A stretch of 64,000 nt of DNA from Guptibacillus hwajinpoensis (GTDB lineage Bacteria > Bacillota > Bacilli > Bacillales > Guptibacillaceae). The translations under genes were made by a program, and so were the position numbers. A model generated the notes under the pieces. The model was not told the DNA's origin, searched no databases, and saw only the letters and a list, made by a program, of their open reading frames with translations. The DNA lies in NCBI RefSeq assembly GCF_005144865.1, contig NZ_SWFM01000002.1:124001-188000 (forward strand), given 5' to 3'. This document shows positions 25,448-34,918 of this stretch, piece after piece. The first letter of the stretch is position 1, and every line of letters starts with the position of its first letter.

Positions 25448-26473
25448 TTATTTCCAAAGAAGCGACCCTCCACTAAGACGCTTGACGCCACGGACTGTTG
25501 ACAGATCTTCAACAAGTTGAAGTGCCGCAAGGTCTTTTTTCTTTGCTTCAATCATGATATCTGCGTCTTCGCCATACTCTTTCAACATTTTGATGAAAGG
25601 GAGGGCAAACTCCTGATCTACGTAATCTGAGTGGCTGCGATAAGCATTTTCCGACTTAGGTGATGAGAGATGGAATTTTGGTCGTATGTTATGTGATTTC
25701 CAAGTCTTGTGCACACGCTCCAAAAAATCTTCTGGAAGCCCGTCACCGGGATTGGCCATATGATGATGGTAATCAAATATGAACGGGACTCCTATTCGCT
25801 CACACGTCTCAAGTGTTTCTAAGGCATTGTATGTTTTATCATCGTTTTCAAGTGTAACGTGCGATCGAATGGGTTCTGGAATGGTTTCGAAATTTTTGTA
25901 GAAGCGCTTGAGTGTTTCTTCTTTATCTCCGTACGCTCCACCTATATGAATGTTTGTAATCGCGCGCTTATCGAGTCCCATTGCTTGCAGCATGGCAACA
26001 TGATAATCAAGGTCACCAATCGCATTATCTGTTACGTGTTGCTTCGGGCTTGTAAATAACGTGAATTGATTGGGATGAAAGCTAACGCGGAGTTTATGCT
26101 TTTTAACAAGGTCACCTATTTCCTTAAATTTATCACGAAAAGGTGTTATGTAATCCCACGTTGCTTCTGGATGAGTAGCAAGGGGAACGATGGAAGAAGA
26201 CATGCGATATAATTCGATTTCATGAGCAATATTATAATGAAGCGCTCTAAGTGTACTTGTGAGATTTGTATCTGTAATCGAGTGAAGCTTCGTTTCCCTC
26301 TCCTCTTTTGAGAGCTTTGACCAACTTGCAAACGTCATCGTTCTAGCAGGTGACGCTTCATAGAGGGCAAGAGCATTAGAAACATAGCCGAAACGCAGTT
26401 GCATAGCATGGCATTCCTTTCTCTGTTGTGTCTCATGTTTTATTCCCTCCAGCACTGAAATCAAACGGCTCAT
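25448..26473 (-). CDS. uvsE: UV damage endonuclease UvsE
   Basis: This is a 341-residue TIM-barrel UVDE-family protein (YwjD) that nicks DNA 5' to UV photoproducts. Family motifs are RVSFHPNQFTLFTSP, NIHIGGAYGDKEE, TLENDDKTY, FIFDYHHHMANPGDG and HLSSPKSENAYRSHSDYV; their His, Asp and Glu residues bind the metal cluster. Two starts are possible: 26473 (AAAGGATG 4 bases upstream) and 26404 (MQLRFGYVSN, matching the B. subtilis N-terminus, with AAAGGA about 10 bases upstream). The longer one adds 23 residues. It lies downstream of clsB with a 12-base gap. Confidence 0.93.
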   Translation of the reverse strand: MSRLISVLEGIKHETQQRKECHAMQLRFGYVSNALALYEASPARTMTFASWSKLSKEERETKLHSITDTNLTSTLRALHYNIAHEIELYRMSSSIVPLATHPEATWDYITPFRDKFKEIGDLVKKHKLRVSFHPNQFTLFTSPKQHVTDNAIGDLDYHVAMLQAMGLDKRAITNIHIGGAYGDKEETLKRFYKNFETIPEPIRSHVTLENDDKTYNALETLETCERIGVPFIFDYHHHMANPGDGLPEDFLERVHKTWKSHNIRPKFHLSSPKSENAYRSHSDYVDQEFALPFIKMLKEYGEDADIMIEAKKKDLAALQLVEDLSTVRGVKRLSGGSLLWK

Positions 26474-26485
26474 GGCACATCCTTT

Positions 26486-27673
26486 CTACAGGAACGGGCT
26501 GAAGAGTTGAGCAAATGGACTAATTAACCTGTTGCTTATTGTCCGCTTTTTAAGACGCGCTAGATCAAGACGTTCTGATTGGATGAAGTCACGATTAATT
26601 ACTTCCATAATCTGAGCAAGAACCTCCGGACTTTCAAATATACAATTGATTTCTCCATTAATATGAAAACTTCGCTGATCAAAATTAGCTGTCCCAATAT
26701 CGCAAATTTTATCATCAATAATCATCACCTTTGCGTGATAAAACCCGTTCATATATTGATAAACCTCGCCGCCTTCTTCAATTAGCTCGACTAAATATCG
26801 GTAAGAAGCTTCCTTAACCAGGGGGTGATCGGCTCTCATTGGAAGAATCAGTTTAACTGACACACCTCGCTGGATCGCATCAACAAGGCTTTTTTGTACC
26901 ATCTCACCAGGAATAAAGTAGGGCGAACCAATGATGATGGAGGTAGTAGCCTGATCAATATAGCTTGCAAACGATTCTTTTACTTCGCTCCCGTTGGTAA
27001 TATGAAACTGAATGGTTGTTTTGCCCTGTGGTAAGGATGGATAGAAAGAGTCATCTTCAAATAGAGGTGGATTGTCTTTTTCCCAATCAATTAGAAATTG
27101 CTGTTGAAGTGCGTTCACTGCTTCACCAGTAATACAAAGATGATAGTCTCTCCAATAACCAAATTTCGGTTTCTTCCCAGCGTATTCATCACCTACGTTA
27201 AATCCCCCAACGTATCCAATGCTTCCATCAATAACAGTGATTTTACGATGGTTTCGTTCGTTTAATGTTGAAAATATGGAAGGGAAATAGATTTTCCGAG
27301 AATAAGAAAAATGAATACCGCATGAAGTCATCTGTTCTATTGTCGATTTTTTAAGGCCATGACTTCCAACGTAATCAGCGAGAACGTAGACACTTACCCC
27401 TGAAGTCGCCTTCTGACAGAGTTGTTGAATGAACTCCATCCCGGTTTCATCGTCTCTAAAAATATAAAACATCATATGAATATGTTGTTTTGCGCCTTTA
27501 ATATCATCAAGGAGCATTTGAAAAAAGTCCTCACCGTCAGCCACAAATTCGATATTTCCGTTCATTTTTAACTGAGAGGAAGAGGGCGTCTCTCGACGTT
27601 TTTTTGATCCTAGAATGAGATCAAACGTAACCCAAATCAAAGCAGCTAGTACGATTGTAAGTATCAATCCCAT
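26486..27673 (-). CDS. clsB: Cardiolipin synthase-type phospholipase D family protein (ClsB/YwjE)
   Basis: This is a 395-residue membrane-anchored protein with one N-terminal helix (res 1-20) and two PLD HKD-type motifs, NHRKITVIDGSIGYVGGFN and YHAKVMIIDDKICDIGTAN. Family enzymes join two phosphatidylglycerols to cardiolipin. B. subtilis ywjE has the same neighbours (ywjD, fadF) and is sporulation-associated. It probably forms an operon with uvsE. It is divergent from fadF. Confidence 0.9.
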   Translation of the reverse strand: MGLILTIVLAALIWVTFDLILGSKKRRETPSSSQLKMNGNIEFVADGEDFFQMLLDDIKGAKQHIHMMFYIFRDDETGMEFIQQLCQKATSGVSVYVLADYVGSHGLKKSTIEQMTSCGIHFSYSRKIYFPSIFSTLNERNHRKITVIDGSIGYVGGFNVGDEYAGKKPKFGYWRDYHLCITGEAVNALQQQFLIDWEKDNPPLFEDDSFYPSLPQGKTTIQFHITNGSEVKESFASYIDQATTSIIIGSPYFIPGEMVQKSLVDAIQRGVSVKLILPMRADHPLVKEASYRYLVELIEEGGEVYQYMNGFYHAKVMIIDDKICDIGTANFDQRSFHINGEINCIFESPEVLAQIMEVINRDFIQSERLDLARLKKRTISNRLISPFAQLFSPFL

Positions 27674-27749
27674 TCTTTAACCCTCCGATCGATCTTTTTA
27701 GTTGTCTTAGTTTGTCCTAAATTAGAAAAAAGTAAAAATATTTCTCTGA

Positions 27750-27765
27750 CTGAATGCTCATTCAG
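27750..27765. promoter_or_regulatory. FadR-like operator upstream of fadF
   Basis: CTGAATGCTCATTCAG is a perfect inverted repeat (CTGAATG/CATTCAG) matching the Bacillus FadR site TGAATGAnTAnTCATTCA. It lies directly before the -10 region of fadF. Confidence 0.75.
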
Positions 27766-27777
27766 TTTGTTTTGTGT

Positions 27778-27783
27778 TATACT
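27778..27783 (+). promoter_or_regulatory. -10 element of the fadF promoter
   Basis: TATACT is positioned so that the -35 region overlaps the FadR-like operator; the -35 match itself is weak (TGCTCA, 17-base spacing). Confidence 0.45.
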
Positions 27784-27811
27784 GTAGTCAGAAAATTACT
27801 TTCATTCTGAC

Positions 27812-27825
27812 TTAAAGCGTTTTCA
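27812..27825 (+). promoter_or_regulatory. cre site (CcpA) downstream of the fadF promoter
   Basis: TTAAAGCGTTTTCA matches TGWAANCGNTNWCA except at position 2. It lies about 25 bases after the likely start point, suited to road-block repression in the presence of sugars. Confidence 0.6.
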
Positions 27826-27910
27826 TAAATGATCTGTTCATCCGACGCCGATCAGATATCGTAAAGCGTGCTAACAAGAAGGAATGACATGAAAGGAGAG
27901 GTTTGCCAAC

Positions 27911-30019
27911 ATGGATGCTTTATTGATCGCCAACTGGATTGCTTTCATTCTTGTAACCGCTTACGCGTTCTCTTTGTTTGGTTATGTTGTGAAAACAAGG
28001 TATGAATACATTAAGCTAGGAAAGAAAGCAGAATTTGATCATTCCATGAAAGAACGACTAGAAGCGATTCTGGTCAAAGTATTCGGGCAAAAGAAATTAC
28101 TAAAAGATAAGAAGAGTGGAACGATCCATGTGATGATGTTCTACGGTTTCCTTCTTGTTCAATTCGGTGCGATTGACATGGTTATTAAAGGTCTATCGCC
28201 GGGATCACATCTTCCTCTTGGACCTTTATATCCAGCGTTTACGTTCTTTCAAGAACTCGTAACGCTTATGATTCTGACAGCCGTTGTTTGGGCATTTTAT
28301 CGCCGTTATATCGAAGCGATTGCAAGGTTGAAAAAAGGATTCAAAGCAGGACTCGTGCTTTTATTTATCGGACTATTAATGATTTCAGTACTATTTGGAA
28401 ATGGAATGGAAATACTCTGGCATGACCTTGAATATTCATGGAGTGCACCTGTCGCTTCAGGAATTGCATTTCTCTTTTCCTGGATTAATGAGACAGCTGC
28501 AATTGCACTGTTTTTCTTCTTCTGGTGGATTCACCTCCTTGTACTCCTAACGTTCATGGTATACGTACCGCAGTCTAAGCACGCACACTTAATTGCTGGA
28601 CCTGTTAACGTATTTCTTGGTCGTACGAACAAAGTCGGTCAGCTTGCATCGATCGATTTCGAAGATGAGAGTCAAGAAGAGTACGGTGTGAATAAGATTG
28701 AAGACTTTAATCAGAAGCAGCTTGTTGATCTATACGCTTGTGTTGAATGTGGCAGATGTACAAACATGTGTCCAGCAACTGCAACAGGTAAAATTCTTTC
28801 ACCAATGGATTTAATCGTTAAGCTTCGTGATCATTTAACTGAAAAAGGTGCAGCTGTTACATCAAGAACGCCTTGGGTACCTGCTTATGCTTTTTCAAAT
28901 ACAGCAGGAAACCAGATTGCTTATCAATCGCGTGGCCAGCAAGAGACGGCAGCAGCAGCTGAAGGACTTGTCAGTGATGAGTTAATTGGTAACGTTATCA
29001 CTGAAGAAGAGATCTGGGCTTGTACGACTTGCCGTAACTGTGAAGATCAGTGTCCAGTTGAGAACGAACACGTTGATAAGATCATTGATATGCGTCGTCA
29101 CCTTGTCCTAATGGAAGGGAAGATGGATAGCGATGTACAGCGTGCAATTACAAATATCGAACGCCAAGGCAATCCGTGGGGCATTAGCCGTAAAGAGCGT
29201 GAGAACTGGCGCGATATGCGTGATGATATCGTTGTACCTACTGTGAAAGAGAAAGAAAAAGCTGGTGAAGAGTTTGAGTACCTCTTCTGGGTTGGCTCAA
29301 TGGGATCTTATGATAACCGTAGCCAGAAGATTGCAGCTTCCTTCGCTAAAATCATGAACGAAGCAGGCATTTCATTCGCAATTCTTGGTAATAAGGAGAA
29401 GAACTCAGGCGATACGCCAAGACGTGTTGGGAACGAGTTCCTATTCCAGGATCTTGCACAAAAGAATATTGAAACTTTCCAGAAACATAACATCACAAAG
29501 ATTGTTACGATCGATCCTCATGCTTATAACTCATTGAAAAACGAGTATCCGGAATTTGGACTTGAAGCAGAGGTATATCACCATACAGAGTTATTGTACG
29601 ACTGGATTAAAGAAGGAAAACTGAAGCCGAAGCACGAAGTAAACGAGAGAATTACGTATCATGATTCTTGTTACCTCGGCCGATACAATGAAGTTTATGA
29701 TCCACCACGCGAAATTCTACGTAGCATTCCTGGTGTAGAAGTAATCGAGATGGATCGTAACCGTGAAAACGGTATGTGCTGTGGAGCTGGTGGCGGATTG
29801 ATGTGGACAGAGGAAGACACTGGTTCTCGCATCAACGTAACTCGAACTGAGCAGGCACTTAGTGTAAAACCTTCTGTAATCGGAAGCGCGTGTCCATATT
29901 GCTTAACGATGATGAGCGATGGAACGAAAGCGAAAGAAGTAGAAGAAGAAGTAGCGACACTTGATATTGTAGAAATTCTAGAACGTTCAATTGTTCAAAA
30001 AGAAGCAGTTGTTCAATAA
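27911..30019 (+). CDS. fadF: Membrane iron-sulfur oxidoreductase FadF
   Basis: This 702-residue protein has an N-terminal membrane part (~res 1-230, about six helices), two 4Fe-4S motifs (CVECGRCTNMCP and CTTCRNCEDQCP) and two C-terminal CCG domains (HDSCYLGRYNEVYDPP and MCCGAGGGLMW). It resembles heterodisulfide reductase DE and is thought to pass electrons from acyl-CoA dehydrogenase/ETF to the quinone pool. It heads the acyl-CoA cluster and carries FadR-like and cre sites. B. subtilis fadF (ywjF) likewise neighbours acdA. GAAAGGAGAGG precedes the ATG. Confidence 0.93.
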   Translation: MDALLIANWIAFILVTAYAFSLFGYVVKTRYEYIKLGKKAEFDHSMKERLEAILVKVFGQKKLLKDKKSGTIHVMMFYGFLLVQFGAIDMVIKGLSPGSHLPLGPLYPAFTFFQELVTLMILTAVVWAFYRRYIEAIARLKKGFKAGLVLLFIGLLMISVLFGNGMEILWHDLEYSWSAPVASGIAFLFSWINETAAIALFFFFWWIHLLVLLTFMVYVPQSKHAHLIAGPVNVFLGRTNKVGQLASIDFEDESQEEYGVNKIEDFNQKQLVDLYACVECGRCTNMCPATATGKILSPMDLIVKLRDHLTEKGAAVTSRTPWVPAYAFSNTAGNQIAYQSRGQQETAAAAEGLVSDELIGNVITEEEIWACTTCRNCEDQCPVENEHVDKIIDMRRHLVLMEGKMDSDVQRAITNIERQGNPWGISRKERENWRDMRDDIVVPTVKEKEKAGEEFEYLFWVGSMGSYDNRSQKIAASFAKIMNEAGISFAILGNKEKNSGDTPRRVGNEFLFQDLAQKNIETFQKHNITKIVTIDPHAYNSLKNEYPEFGLEAEVYHHTELLYDWIKEGKLKPKHEVNERITYHDSCYLGRYNEVYDPPREILRSIPGVEVIEMDRNRENGMCCGAGGGLMWTEEDTGSRINVTRTEQALSVKPSVIGSACPYCLTMMSDGTKAKEVEEEVATLDIVEILERSIVQKEAVVQ

Positions 30020-30109
30020 GTTGATAGAAAGAAGTTTCTTCAAAGGGTTAGCTTATGCAGGTTTTTTACAACCTGTATGAGCTCTTTCCTTTGTCGCTTT
30101 GTAGATAAG

Positions 30110-30125
30110 CTGAGCGAGCGTTCAG
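30110..30125. promoter_or_regulatory. Second FadR-like inverted repeat, upstream of the thiolase gene
   Basis: CTGAGCGAGCGTTCAG keeps the outer CTGA and TTCAG of the 27750 site, with changes in the centre. It is a candidate only. Confidence 0.4.
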
Positions 30126-30143
30126 TCGTGTTTTAACCTATTA

Positions 30144-30157
30144 TGATAGCGTTTACA
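30144..30157 (+). promoter_or_regulatory. cre site (CcpA) upstream of the thiolase gene
   Basis: TGATAGCGTTTACA matches TGWAANCGNTNWCA with one mismatch. It lies 22 bases before the thiolase start. Confidence 0.65.
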
Positions 30158-30179
30158 ATAACCGGAGGAGGTTTTTCGA

Positions 30180-31358
30180 ATGGGAAAAACAGTCATTGTC
30201 AGTGGAGTAAGAACGCCATTTGGTAAGTTTGGTGGGGCATTGAAGTCAATCGAAGCATCACAGCTCGGTGGAACAGCGATTAAAGAAGCGTTGAAGCGTG
30301 CAGGTGTTGATCCTGCTTCTGTTGGTGAAGTGATTATGGGTTCTGTACTTCAAGGAGGTCAGGGGCAAATCCCTTCTCGTCAAGCTGCTAGACACGCAGG
30401 TATTCCATGGGAAGTGAAAACGGAAACGATTAATAAGGTGTGTGCATCAGGACTGCGCAGTGTGACGCTCGGTGATCAAATCATCCGTTCAGGGGATGAA
30501 GAAGTGATTGTGGCCGGTGGTATGGAATCTATGAGCAATGCCCCTTACATCATGAAAGATGCACGCTGGGGCATGCGAATGGGAGATAAGCAGATTGTTG
30601 ACTTGATGGTTCATGATGGGCTTACTTGTTCGTTTGATGGCTGTCATATGGGTGTATACGGAAATACAACTGCAGAAGAGTATGAAGTCTCAAGAGAAGA
30701 ACAGGATCGCTGGGCATCTAGAAGTCAGGAGCGTGCGGTGAAAGCAATGGAAGAAGGCATTTTCGCTGAGGAAATCGTTCCGGTTGAAGTACCACAGCGT
30801 AAAGGTGATCCACTTGTTGTTGAACACGATGAAGCACCGCGAAAAGGCACAACGCCTGAACAATTAAGCAAGCTGAAGCCTGTCTTTGGTGCAGATGGAA
30901 CGATTACAGCAGGAAATGCACCTGGCGTAAACGACGGAGCTGGGGCGCTTGTCCTCATGTCTGAAGATCGTGCTGTTAAGGAAGGCAAAGAAGTGATGGC
31001 AACCATTCTAGCTCATACAGCAATCGCCGTGGAAGCAAAAGATTTCCCGAAAACGCCTGGTCTCGTCATCAATGAACTTTTGAAGAAAACAGGCAAGACG
31101 CTTGAAGAGATTGACCTTTTCGAAATCAACGAAGCTTTTGCAGCAGTTGCATTAACGAGTGGCAAAATCGCTTCCCTTGATGAAGAAAAAGTGAATGTGC
31201 ACGGCGGTGCAGTCGCACTCGGGCATCCCATTGGTGCAAGTGGAGCGAGAATTCTAATTACACTTATCCATGAATTAAAAAGACGTGGCGGTGGGATCGG
31301 CATTGCAGCAATTTGCAGCGGTGGCGGCCAGGGTGACGCAATTATGGTTCAAGTATAG
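30180..31358 (+). CDS. mmgA: Acetyl-CoA acetyltransferase (thiolase)
   Basis: This is a 392-residue thiolase that cleaves acetoacetyl-CoA (or longer 3-ketoacyl-CoA) to acetyl-CoA. Active-site motifs are [11 protein letters not shown] (acylated Cys), NEAFAAVAL (NEAF), [16 protein letters not shown] (catalytic His) and CSGGGQGDA (second Cys). ACCGGAGGAGG precedes the ATG. It is followed in 8-20-base steps by mmgB-like and acyl-CoA dehydrogenase genes, the order of the B. subtilis mmgABC genes. cre and FadR-like sites lie upstream. Confidence 0.94.
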   Translation: MGKTVIVSGVRTPFGKFGGALKSIEASQLGGTAIKEALKRAGVDPASVGEVIMGSVLQGGQGQIPSRQAARHAGIPWEVKTETINKVCASGLRSVTLGDQIIRSGDEEVIVAGGMESMSNAPYIMKDARWGMRMGDKQIVDLMVHDGLTCSFDGCHMGVYGNTTAEEYEVSREEQDRWASRSQERAVKAMEEGIFAEEIVPVEVPQRKGDPLVVEHDEAPRKGTTPEQLSKLKPVFGADGTITAGNAPGVNDGAGALVLMSEDRAVKEGKEVMATILAHTAIAVEAKDFPKTPGLVINELLKKTGKTLEEIDLFEINEAFAAVALTSGKIASLDEEKVNVHGGAVALGHPIGASGARILITLIHELKRRGGGIGIAAICSGGGQGDAIMVQV

Positions 31359-31366
31359 GAGGCGGA

Positions 31367-32227
31367 ATGATGATGGAAATCAAAACAATTATGGTGATCG
31401 GTGCAGGACAAATGGGTGCAGGGATTGCACAAGTATGCGCAGCATCCGGATACATGGTCTATTTAAACGATCTAAAGCAAGAGTATATCGATAAAGGACT
31501 TGAAAGAATTGAGAAAAACCTTTCAAAACAAGTTTCTAAAGAGCGAATCACACAGGACGACCTAAACGGAACGATGGAAAGACTGAAGGCAACAACAGAT
31601 ATTCACGATGCGAAGCACGTAGATATTGTTATTGAAGCAGCAGTTGAAAACATGGAAGTGAAAGGAAACCTCTTCGCGCGCCTTGATGAAATCGCACCAG
31701 AGCATACGATACTTGCAACGAATACATCATCACTTCCAATCACGGAAATCGCTGCAGCTACTAAACGCCCTGAGAAAGTAATCGGGATGCATTTCATGAA
31801 TCCGGTTCCTGTTATGAAACTCGTTGAAATCATTCGTGGCCTAGCGACGACAGATGAAAGCTATCAGGCAGTTGAGAAATTAGCGGTGGACCTCGGGAAA
31901 ACAGCAGTTGAAGTAAATGACTTCCCTGGTTTTGTATCCAATCGGATCTTGATGCCAATGATTAACGAAGCTATTTATACAGTGTATGAAGGTGTTTCGT
32001 CTCCTGAGGATATCGATAGCGTGATGAAGCTAGGAATGAATCATCCAATGGGGCCGCTAACGCTCGCTGATTTTATCGGTCTAGATACTTGTCTTTATAT
32101 TATGGAAACGCTCCAAGAAGGATTTGGCGACGATAAATACCGCCCATGCCCGCTTCTTCGTAAGTATGTGAAAGCCGGCTGGCTCGGACGTAAGACAGGA
32201 AGAGGCTTCTACCAATACCAGGATTAA
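31367..32227 (+). CDS. mmgB: 3-hydroxybutyryl-CoA dehydrogenase
   Basis: This is a 286-residue NAD-dependent 3-hydroxyacyl-CoA dehydrogenase. The N-terminal Rossmann motif is VIGAGQMGAGIAQVCA, the catalytic region GMHFMNPVPVMKLVEIIRG (His-Glu pair), and the C-terminal domain ends NHPMGPLTLADFIGLD. It oxidises 3-hydroxybutyryl-CoA to acetoacetyl-CoA for the thiolase encoded upstream. Three consecutive ATGs follow AGGAGG, and the first is taken. It is part of the operon starting at the thiolase gene. Confidence 0.95.
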   Translation: MMMEIKTIMVIGAGQMGAGIAQVCAASGYMVYLNDLKQEYIDKGLERIEKNLSKQVSKERITQDDLNGTMERLKATTDIHDAKHVDIVIEAAVENMEVKGNLFARLDEIAPEHTILATNTSSLPITEIAAATKRPEKVIGMHFMNPVPVMKLVEIIRGLATTDESYQAVEKLAVDLGKTAVEVNDFPGFVSNRILMPMINEAIYTVYEGVSSPEDIDSVMKLGMNHPMGPLTLADFIGLDTCLYIMETLQEGFGDDKYRPCPLLRKYVKAGWLGRKTGRGFYQYQD

Positions 32228-32247
32228 CACCAAGAGGGGGAACGAGC

Positions 32248-33390
32248 ATGGAGCTTGTATTTACGGAAGAGCAAAAGATGATGCAGAAGATGGTCCGTGA
32301 TTTTGCTGAGAAAGAAATTGCGCCAATCGTTGAGGAAATGGAAGAGACGGATCGATTCCCACGCGAACTGATCAAGCGAATGGGTGAGCTTGGATTAATG
32401 GGTATCCCTATTCCAGAAGCCTATGATGGCGCTGAGATGGATTATACCTCTTATATCATCGCAATTCATGAACTATCCAAAGTGAGTGCAACGGTTGGGG
32501 TAATTCTTTCCGTTCATACATCTGTTGGCACATTGCCGATCCTTTCATTTGGAACGGAAGAGCAGAAACAGAAATACGTTCCAAAACTTGCGACAGGCGA
32601 ATATCTCGGAGCATTTGCTCTAACAGAACCGAGTTCAGGTTCAGATGCGAGTAGTATGAAAACACGTGCAGTTCGTGATGGTGATCACTATATTTTGAAC
32701 GGTTCGAAAATTTTCATTACAAACGGTGGCGAAGCTGATACGTATGTTACTTTCGCACGCACGAATCCAGATGAAAAAGGAAGTAAAGGTGTAACAGCTT
32801 TTATTATCGAACGTGATATGCCTGGATTTAGCGTAGGCAAAAAGGAAAAGAAGATGGGACTAAACGGATCAAACACTGTAGAAATCATTTTCGAAGACTG
32901 CCGTGTTCCAGTTGAGAATCGTCTTGGTGAAGAAGGTCAGGGCTTCAAAATTGCGATGGCGAACCTTGAAAGCGGCAGAATCGGGATCGCTGCACAATCC
33001 CTTGGAATTGCAGAAGCGGCATTGGAATATGCAACAGCCTACGCCAAAGAACGCGAGCAGTTTGGTAAGCCAATCGGTCAGAACCAGGGGCTTGGCTTCA
33101 AACTCGCTGATATGGCAACGGATGTAGAAGCTGCGAAACTACTAACCTATCGTGCAGCAGATCTAAAGAACCACGGCACCCCGTGCATGCAGGAAGTATC
33201 GATGGCGAAGCTCTTCGCATCCAAAGCAGCTGTCAAAGCATCAATCGAAGCCGTCCAAGTCTACGGCGGATATGGTTACACAAAAGATTACCCAGTCGAG
33301 CGCCTCTTTAGAGACGCAAAAGTATGCGAAATCTACGAAGGCACAAGTGAAATACAGAAAATCGTGATAAGTAGGAACCTGATGAAGTAA
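32248..33390 (+). CDS. mmgC: Acyl-CoA dehydrogenase (MmgC-like)
   Basis: This is a 380-residue FAD enzyme. Motifs are [17 protein letters not shown] and [17 protein letters not shown] (FAD/substrate loops), and [12 protein letters not shown] with the catalytic Glu. It would make crotonyl-CoA from butyryl-CoA or a branched analogue. It shares much sequence with the second dehydrogenase 370 bases downstream (e.g. [17 protein letters not shown]), so the pair looks like an old duplication. Electrons probably go to ETF and FadF; ETF genes are not in the window. Confidence 0.92.
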   Translation: MELVFTEEQKMMQKMVRDFAEKEIAPIVEEMEETDRFPRELIKRMGELGLMGIPIPEAYDGAEMDYTSYIIAIHELSKVSATVGVILSVHTSVGTLPILSFGTEEQKQKYVPKLATGEYLGAFALTEPSSGSDASSMKTRAVRDGDHYILNGSKIFITNGGEADTYVTFARTNPDEKGSKGVTAFIIERDMPGFSVGKKEKKMGLNGSNTVEIIFEDCRVPVENRLGEEGQGFKIAMANLESGRIGIAAQSLGIAEAALEYATAYAKEREQFGKPIGQNQGLGFKLADMATDVEAAKLLTYRAADLKNHGTPCMQEVSMAKLFASKAAVKASIEAVQVYGGYGYTKDYPVERLFRDAKVCEIYEGTSEIQKIVISRNLMK

Positions 33391-33504
33391 AGCGGAGACG
33401 AGCGTTCAGAAACGGAGATATTGGAACTCTTGAATGGTAACACGCTTTTTGTGTTCCTGTGAAAGAGTGAAATATCGGAGTTTCTGCGAGTCGCAGCTGG
33501 ATTT
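33391..33504 (+). repeat. Second repeat family, divergent copy A
   Basis: It has the same layout as the next copy (AGCGGAG, stems, apical AACACG/TTTGTGTT, GCAGCTGGAT) but different stems: CAGAAAC/GTTTCTG, GATATT/AATATC and CTCTT/AAGAG. Confidence 0.7.
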
Positions 33505-33511
33505 AAAGAAA

Positions 33512-33625
33512 AGCGGAGGTGGCCGTTTAGGGTCGACAAGCGCTGGAGCCTCACAAATTGAACACGCCTTTTGTGTTCGAGTTGTGAGGTGAAGCGATCG
33601 AGACCCTGGTCACTGCAGCTGGATC
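33512..33625 (+). repeat. Second repeat family, copy B
   Basis: AGCGGAGGTGGCC, GACAAGCGCTGGAG, apical GAACACG/GTGTTC, GAAGCGATCGAG, GGTCACTGCAGCTGGATC. Stems: GTGGCC/GGTCAC, AGGGTC/GACCCT and CCTCAC/GTGAGG. Confidence 0.85.
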
Positions 33626-33645
33626 AGCATAGCCGGAAAAACCCG

Positions 33646-33738
33646 TTTTATTGTCCAAAAATCAGATATATTAGCCAAATTTCATTTTTATTAGCCAAAT
33701 TCGAGATATATTGTCCAAAATCTCATTTTATTGTCCAA
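33646..33738. repeat. Array 2 of the 20-bp AT-rich unit
   Basis: Units starting TATTGTCCA, TATTAGCCA, TATTAGCCA, TATTGTCCA and TATTGTCCA fall exactly 20 bases apart. The variable ends alternate between ...GATA and ...TTTT. The array ends a few bases before the acdA ribosome site. Confidence 0.85.
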
Positions 33739-33761
33739 ACCACCAAAAGGAGAGAAATCAT

Positions 33762-34904
33762 ATGAATTTCCAACTATCAGAAGAACATGAAATGCTACGT
33801 AAAATGGTGCGCGACTTTGCGAGAAAGGAAGTTGAACCAACAGCTGCAGAACGTGATGAAGAAGAGCGTTTCGACCGCAACCTGTTTGAACAAATGGCTG
33901 AGCTTGGTTTAACGGGCATCCCGTGGTCTGAAGAGTATGGTGGCATTGGGTCTGACTATTTAAGTTATGTGATTGCAGTTGAAGAGCTATCTCGCGTATG
34001 TGCGTCTACAGGAGTTACGCTTTCTGCTCACACGTCTCTTGCTGGCTGGCCTGTGAATGCATTTGGAACGGAAGAGCAGAAGCAGAAATTCCTTCGTCCG
34101 ATGGCAGAAGGAAAGCTAATGGGAGCATATGGCCTAACTGAACCCGGATCAGGATCGGATGCAGGTGGCATGAAGACGACGGCTAAACTTGATGGCGATG
34201 ATTACATTTTGAACGGATCGAAAATCTTTATCACAAACGGTGGCGAAGCTGATATTTATATTGTGTTTGCTCAAACAGATAAAGAAAAGCGTCATAAGGG
34301 GATTACGGCATTTATTGTTGAAAAAGATACGCCAGGATTCTCAATGGGTAAAAAGGAGAAAAAGCTTGGCATTCGTTCATCTCCAACACTAGAAATTATT
34401 TTCGAAGATTGCCGTGTGCCAGTTGAAAATCGTCTTGGCGATGAAGGACAGGGCTTCAAGATTGCGATGAAAACACTCGATGGTGGTCGTAACGGAATTG
34501 CAGCTCAGGCAGTGGGAATTGCACAGGGTGCACTTGATGCAGCAACGGCATATGCGAAAGAGCGTAAGCAGTTCGGTAAACCAATCGGTGAGAACCAGGG
34601 AATTGGTTTCAAGCTTGCTGATATGGCAACGAAAATCGAAGCTGCAAGACTATTAACTTATCAAGCAGCATGGAAGGAAAGTCAGGGACTTCCATACGGC
34701 AAAGAATCAGCGATGTCTAAATTGTATGCTGGCGATATCTCAATGGAAGTTACAACAGAAGCTGTCCAAGTGTTTGGTGGCTATGGTTATACGAAGGACT
34801 ATCCCGTTGAGCGTTATATGAGAGATGCAAAGATTACGCAAATTTACGAAGGAACGAATGAAATTCAGCGTCTTGTTATTTCAAGAATGTTGATGGCTGA
34901 TTAA
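33762..34904 (+). CDS. acdA: Acyl-CoA dehydrogenase AcdA
   Basis: This 380-residue acyl-CoA dehydrogenase matches what I recall of B. subtilis AcdA from end to end ([52 protein letters not shown] with the catalytic Glu). The start at 33762 follows AAAAGGAGAG; the longer frame reads through the 20-bp array. It probably has its own promoter, since the gap before it is filled by repeats. meaB follows after 14 bases. Confidence 0.94.
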   Translation: MNFQLSEEHEMLRKMVRDFARKEVEPTAAERDEEERFDRNLFEQMAELGLTGIPWSEEYGGIGSDYLSYVIAVEELSRVCASTGVTLSAHTSLAGWPVNAFGTEEQKQKFLRPMAEGKLMGAYGLTEPGSGSDAGGMKTTAKLDGDDYILNGSKIFITNGGEADIYIVFAQTDKEKRHKGITAFIVEKDTPGFSMGKKEKKLGIRSSPTLEIIFEDCRVPVENRLGDEGQGFKIAMKTLDGGRNGIAAQAVGIAQGALDAATAYAKERKQFGKPIGENQGIGFKLADMATKIEAARLLTYQAAWKESQGLPYGKESAMSKLYAGDISMEVTTEAVQVFGGYGYTKDYPVERYMRDAKITQIYEGTNEIQRLVISRMLMAD

Positions 34905-34918
34905 GAAGGGTGAAAGCA

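Noticed and set aside
33571..33765. Small frame through the 20-bp array
   Set aside because: Its periodic Ile/Phe/Tyr-rich product only reflects the DNA repeat.
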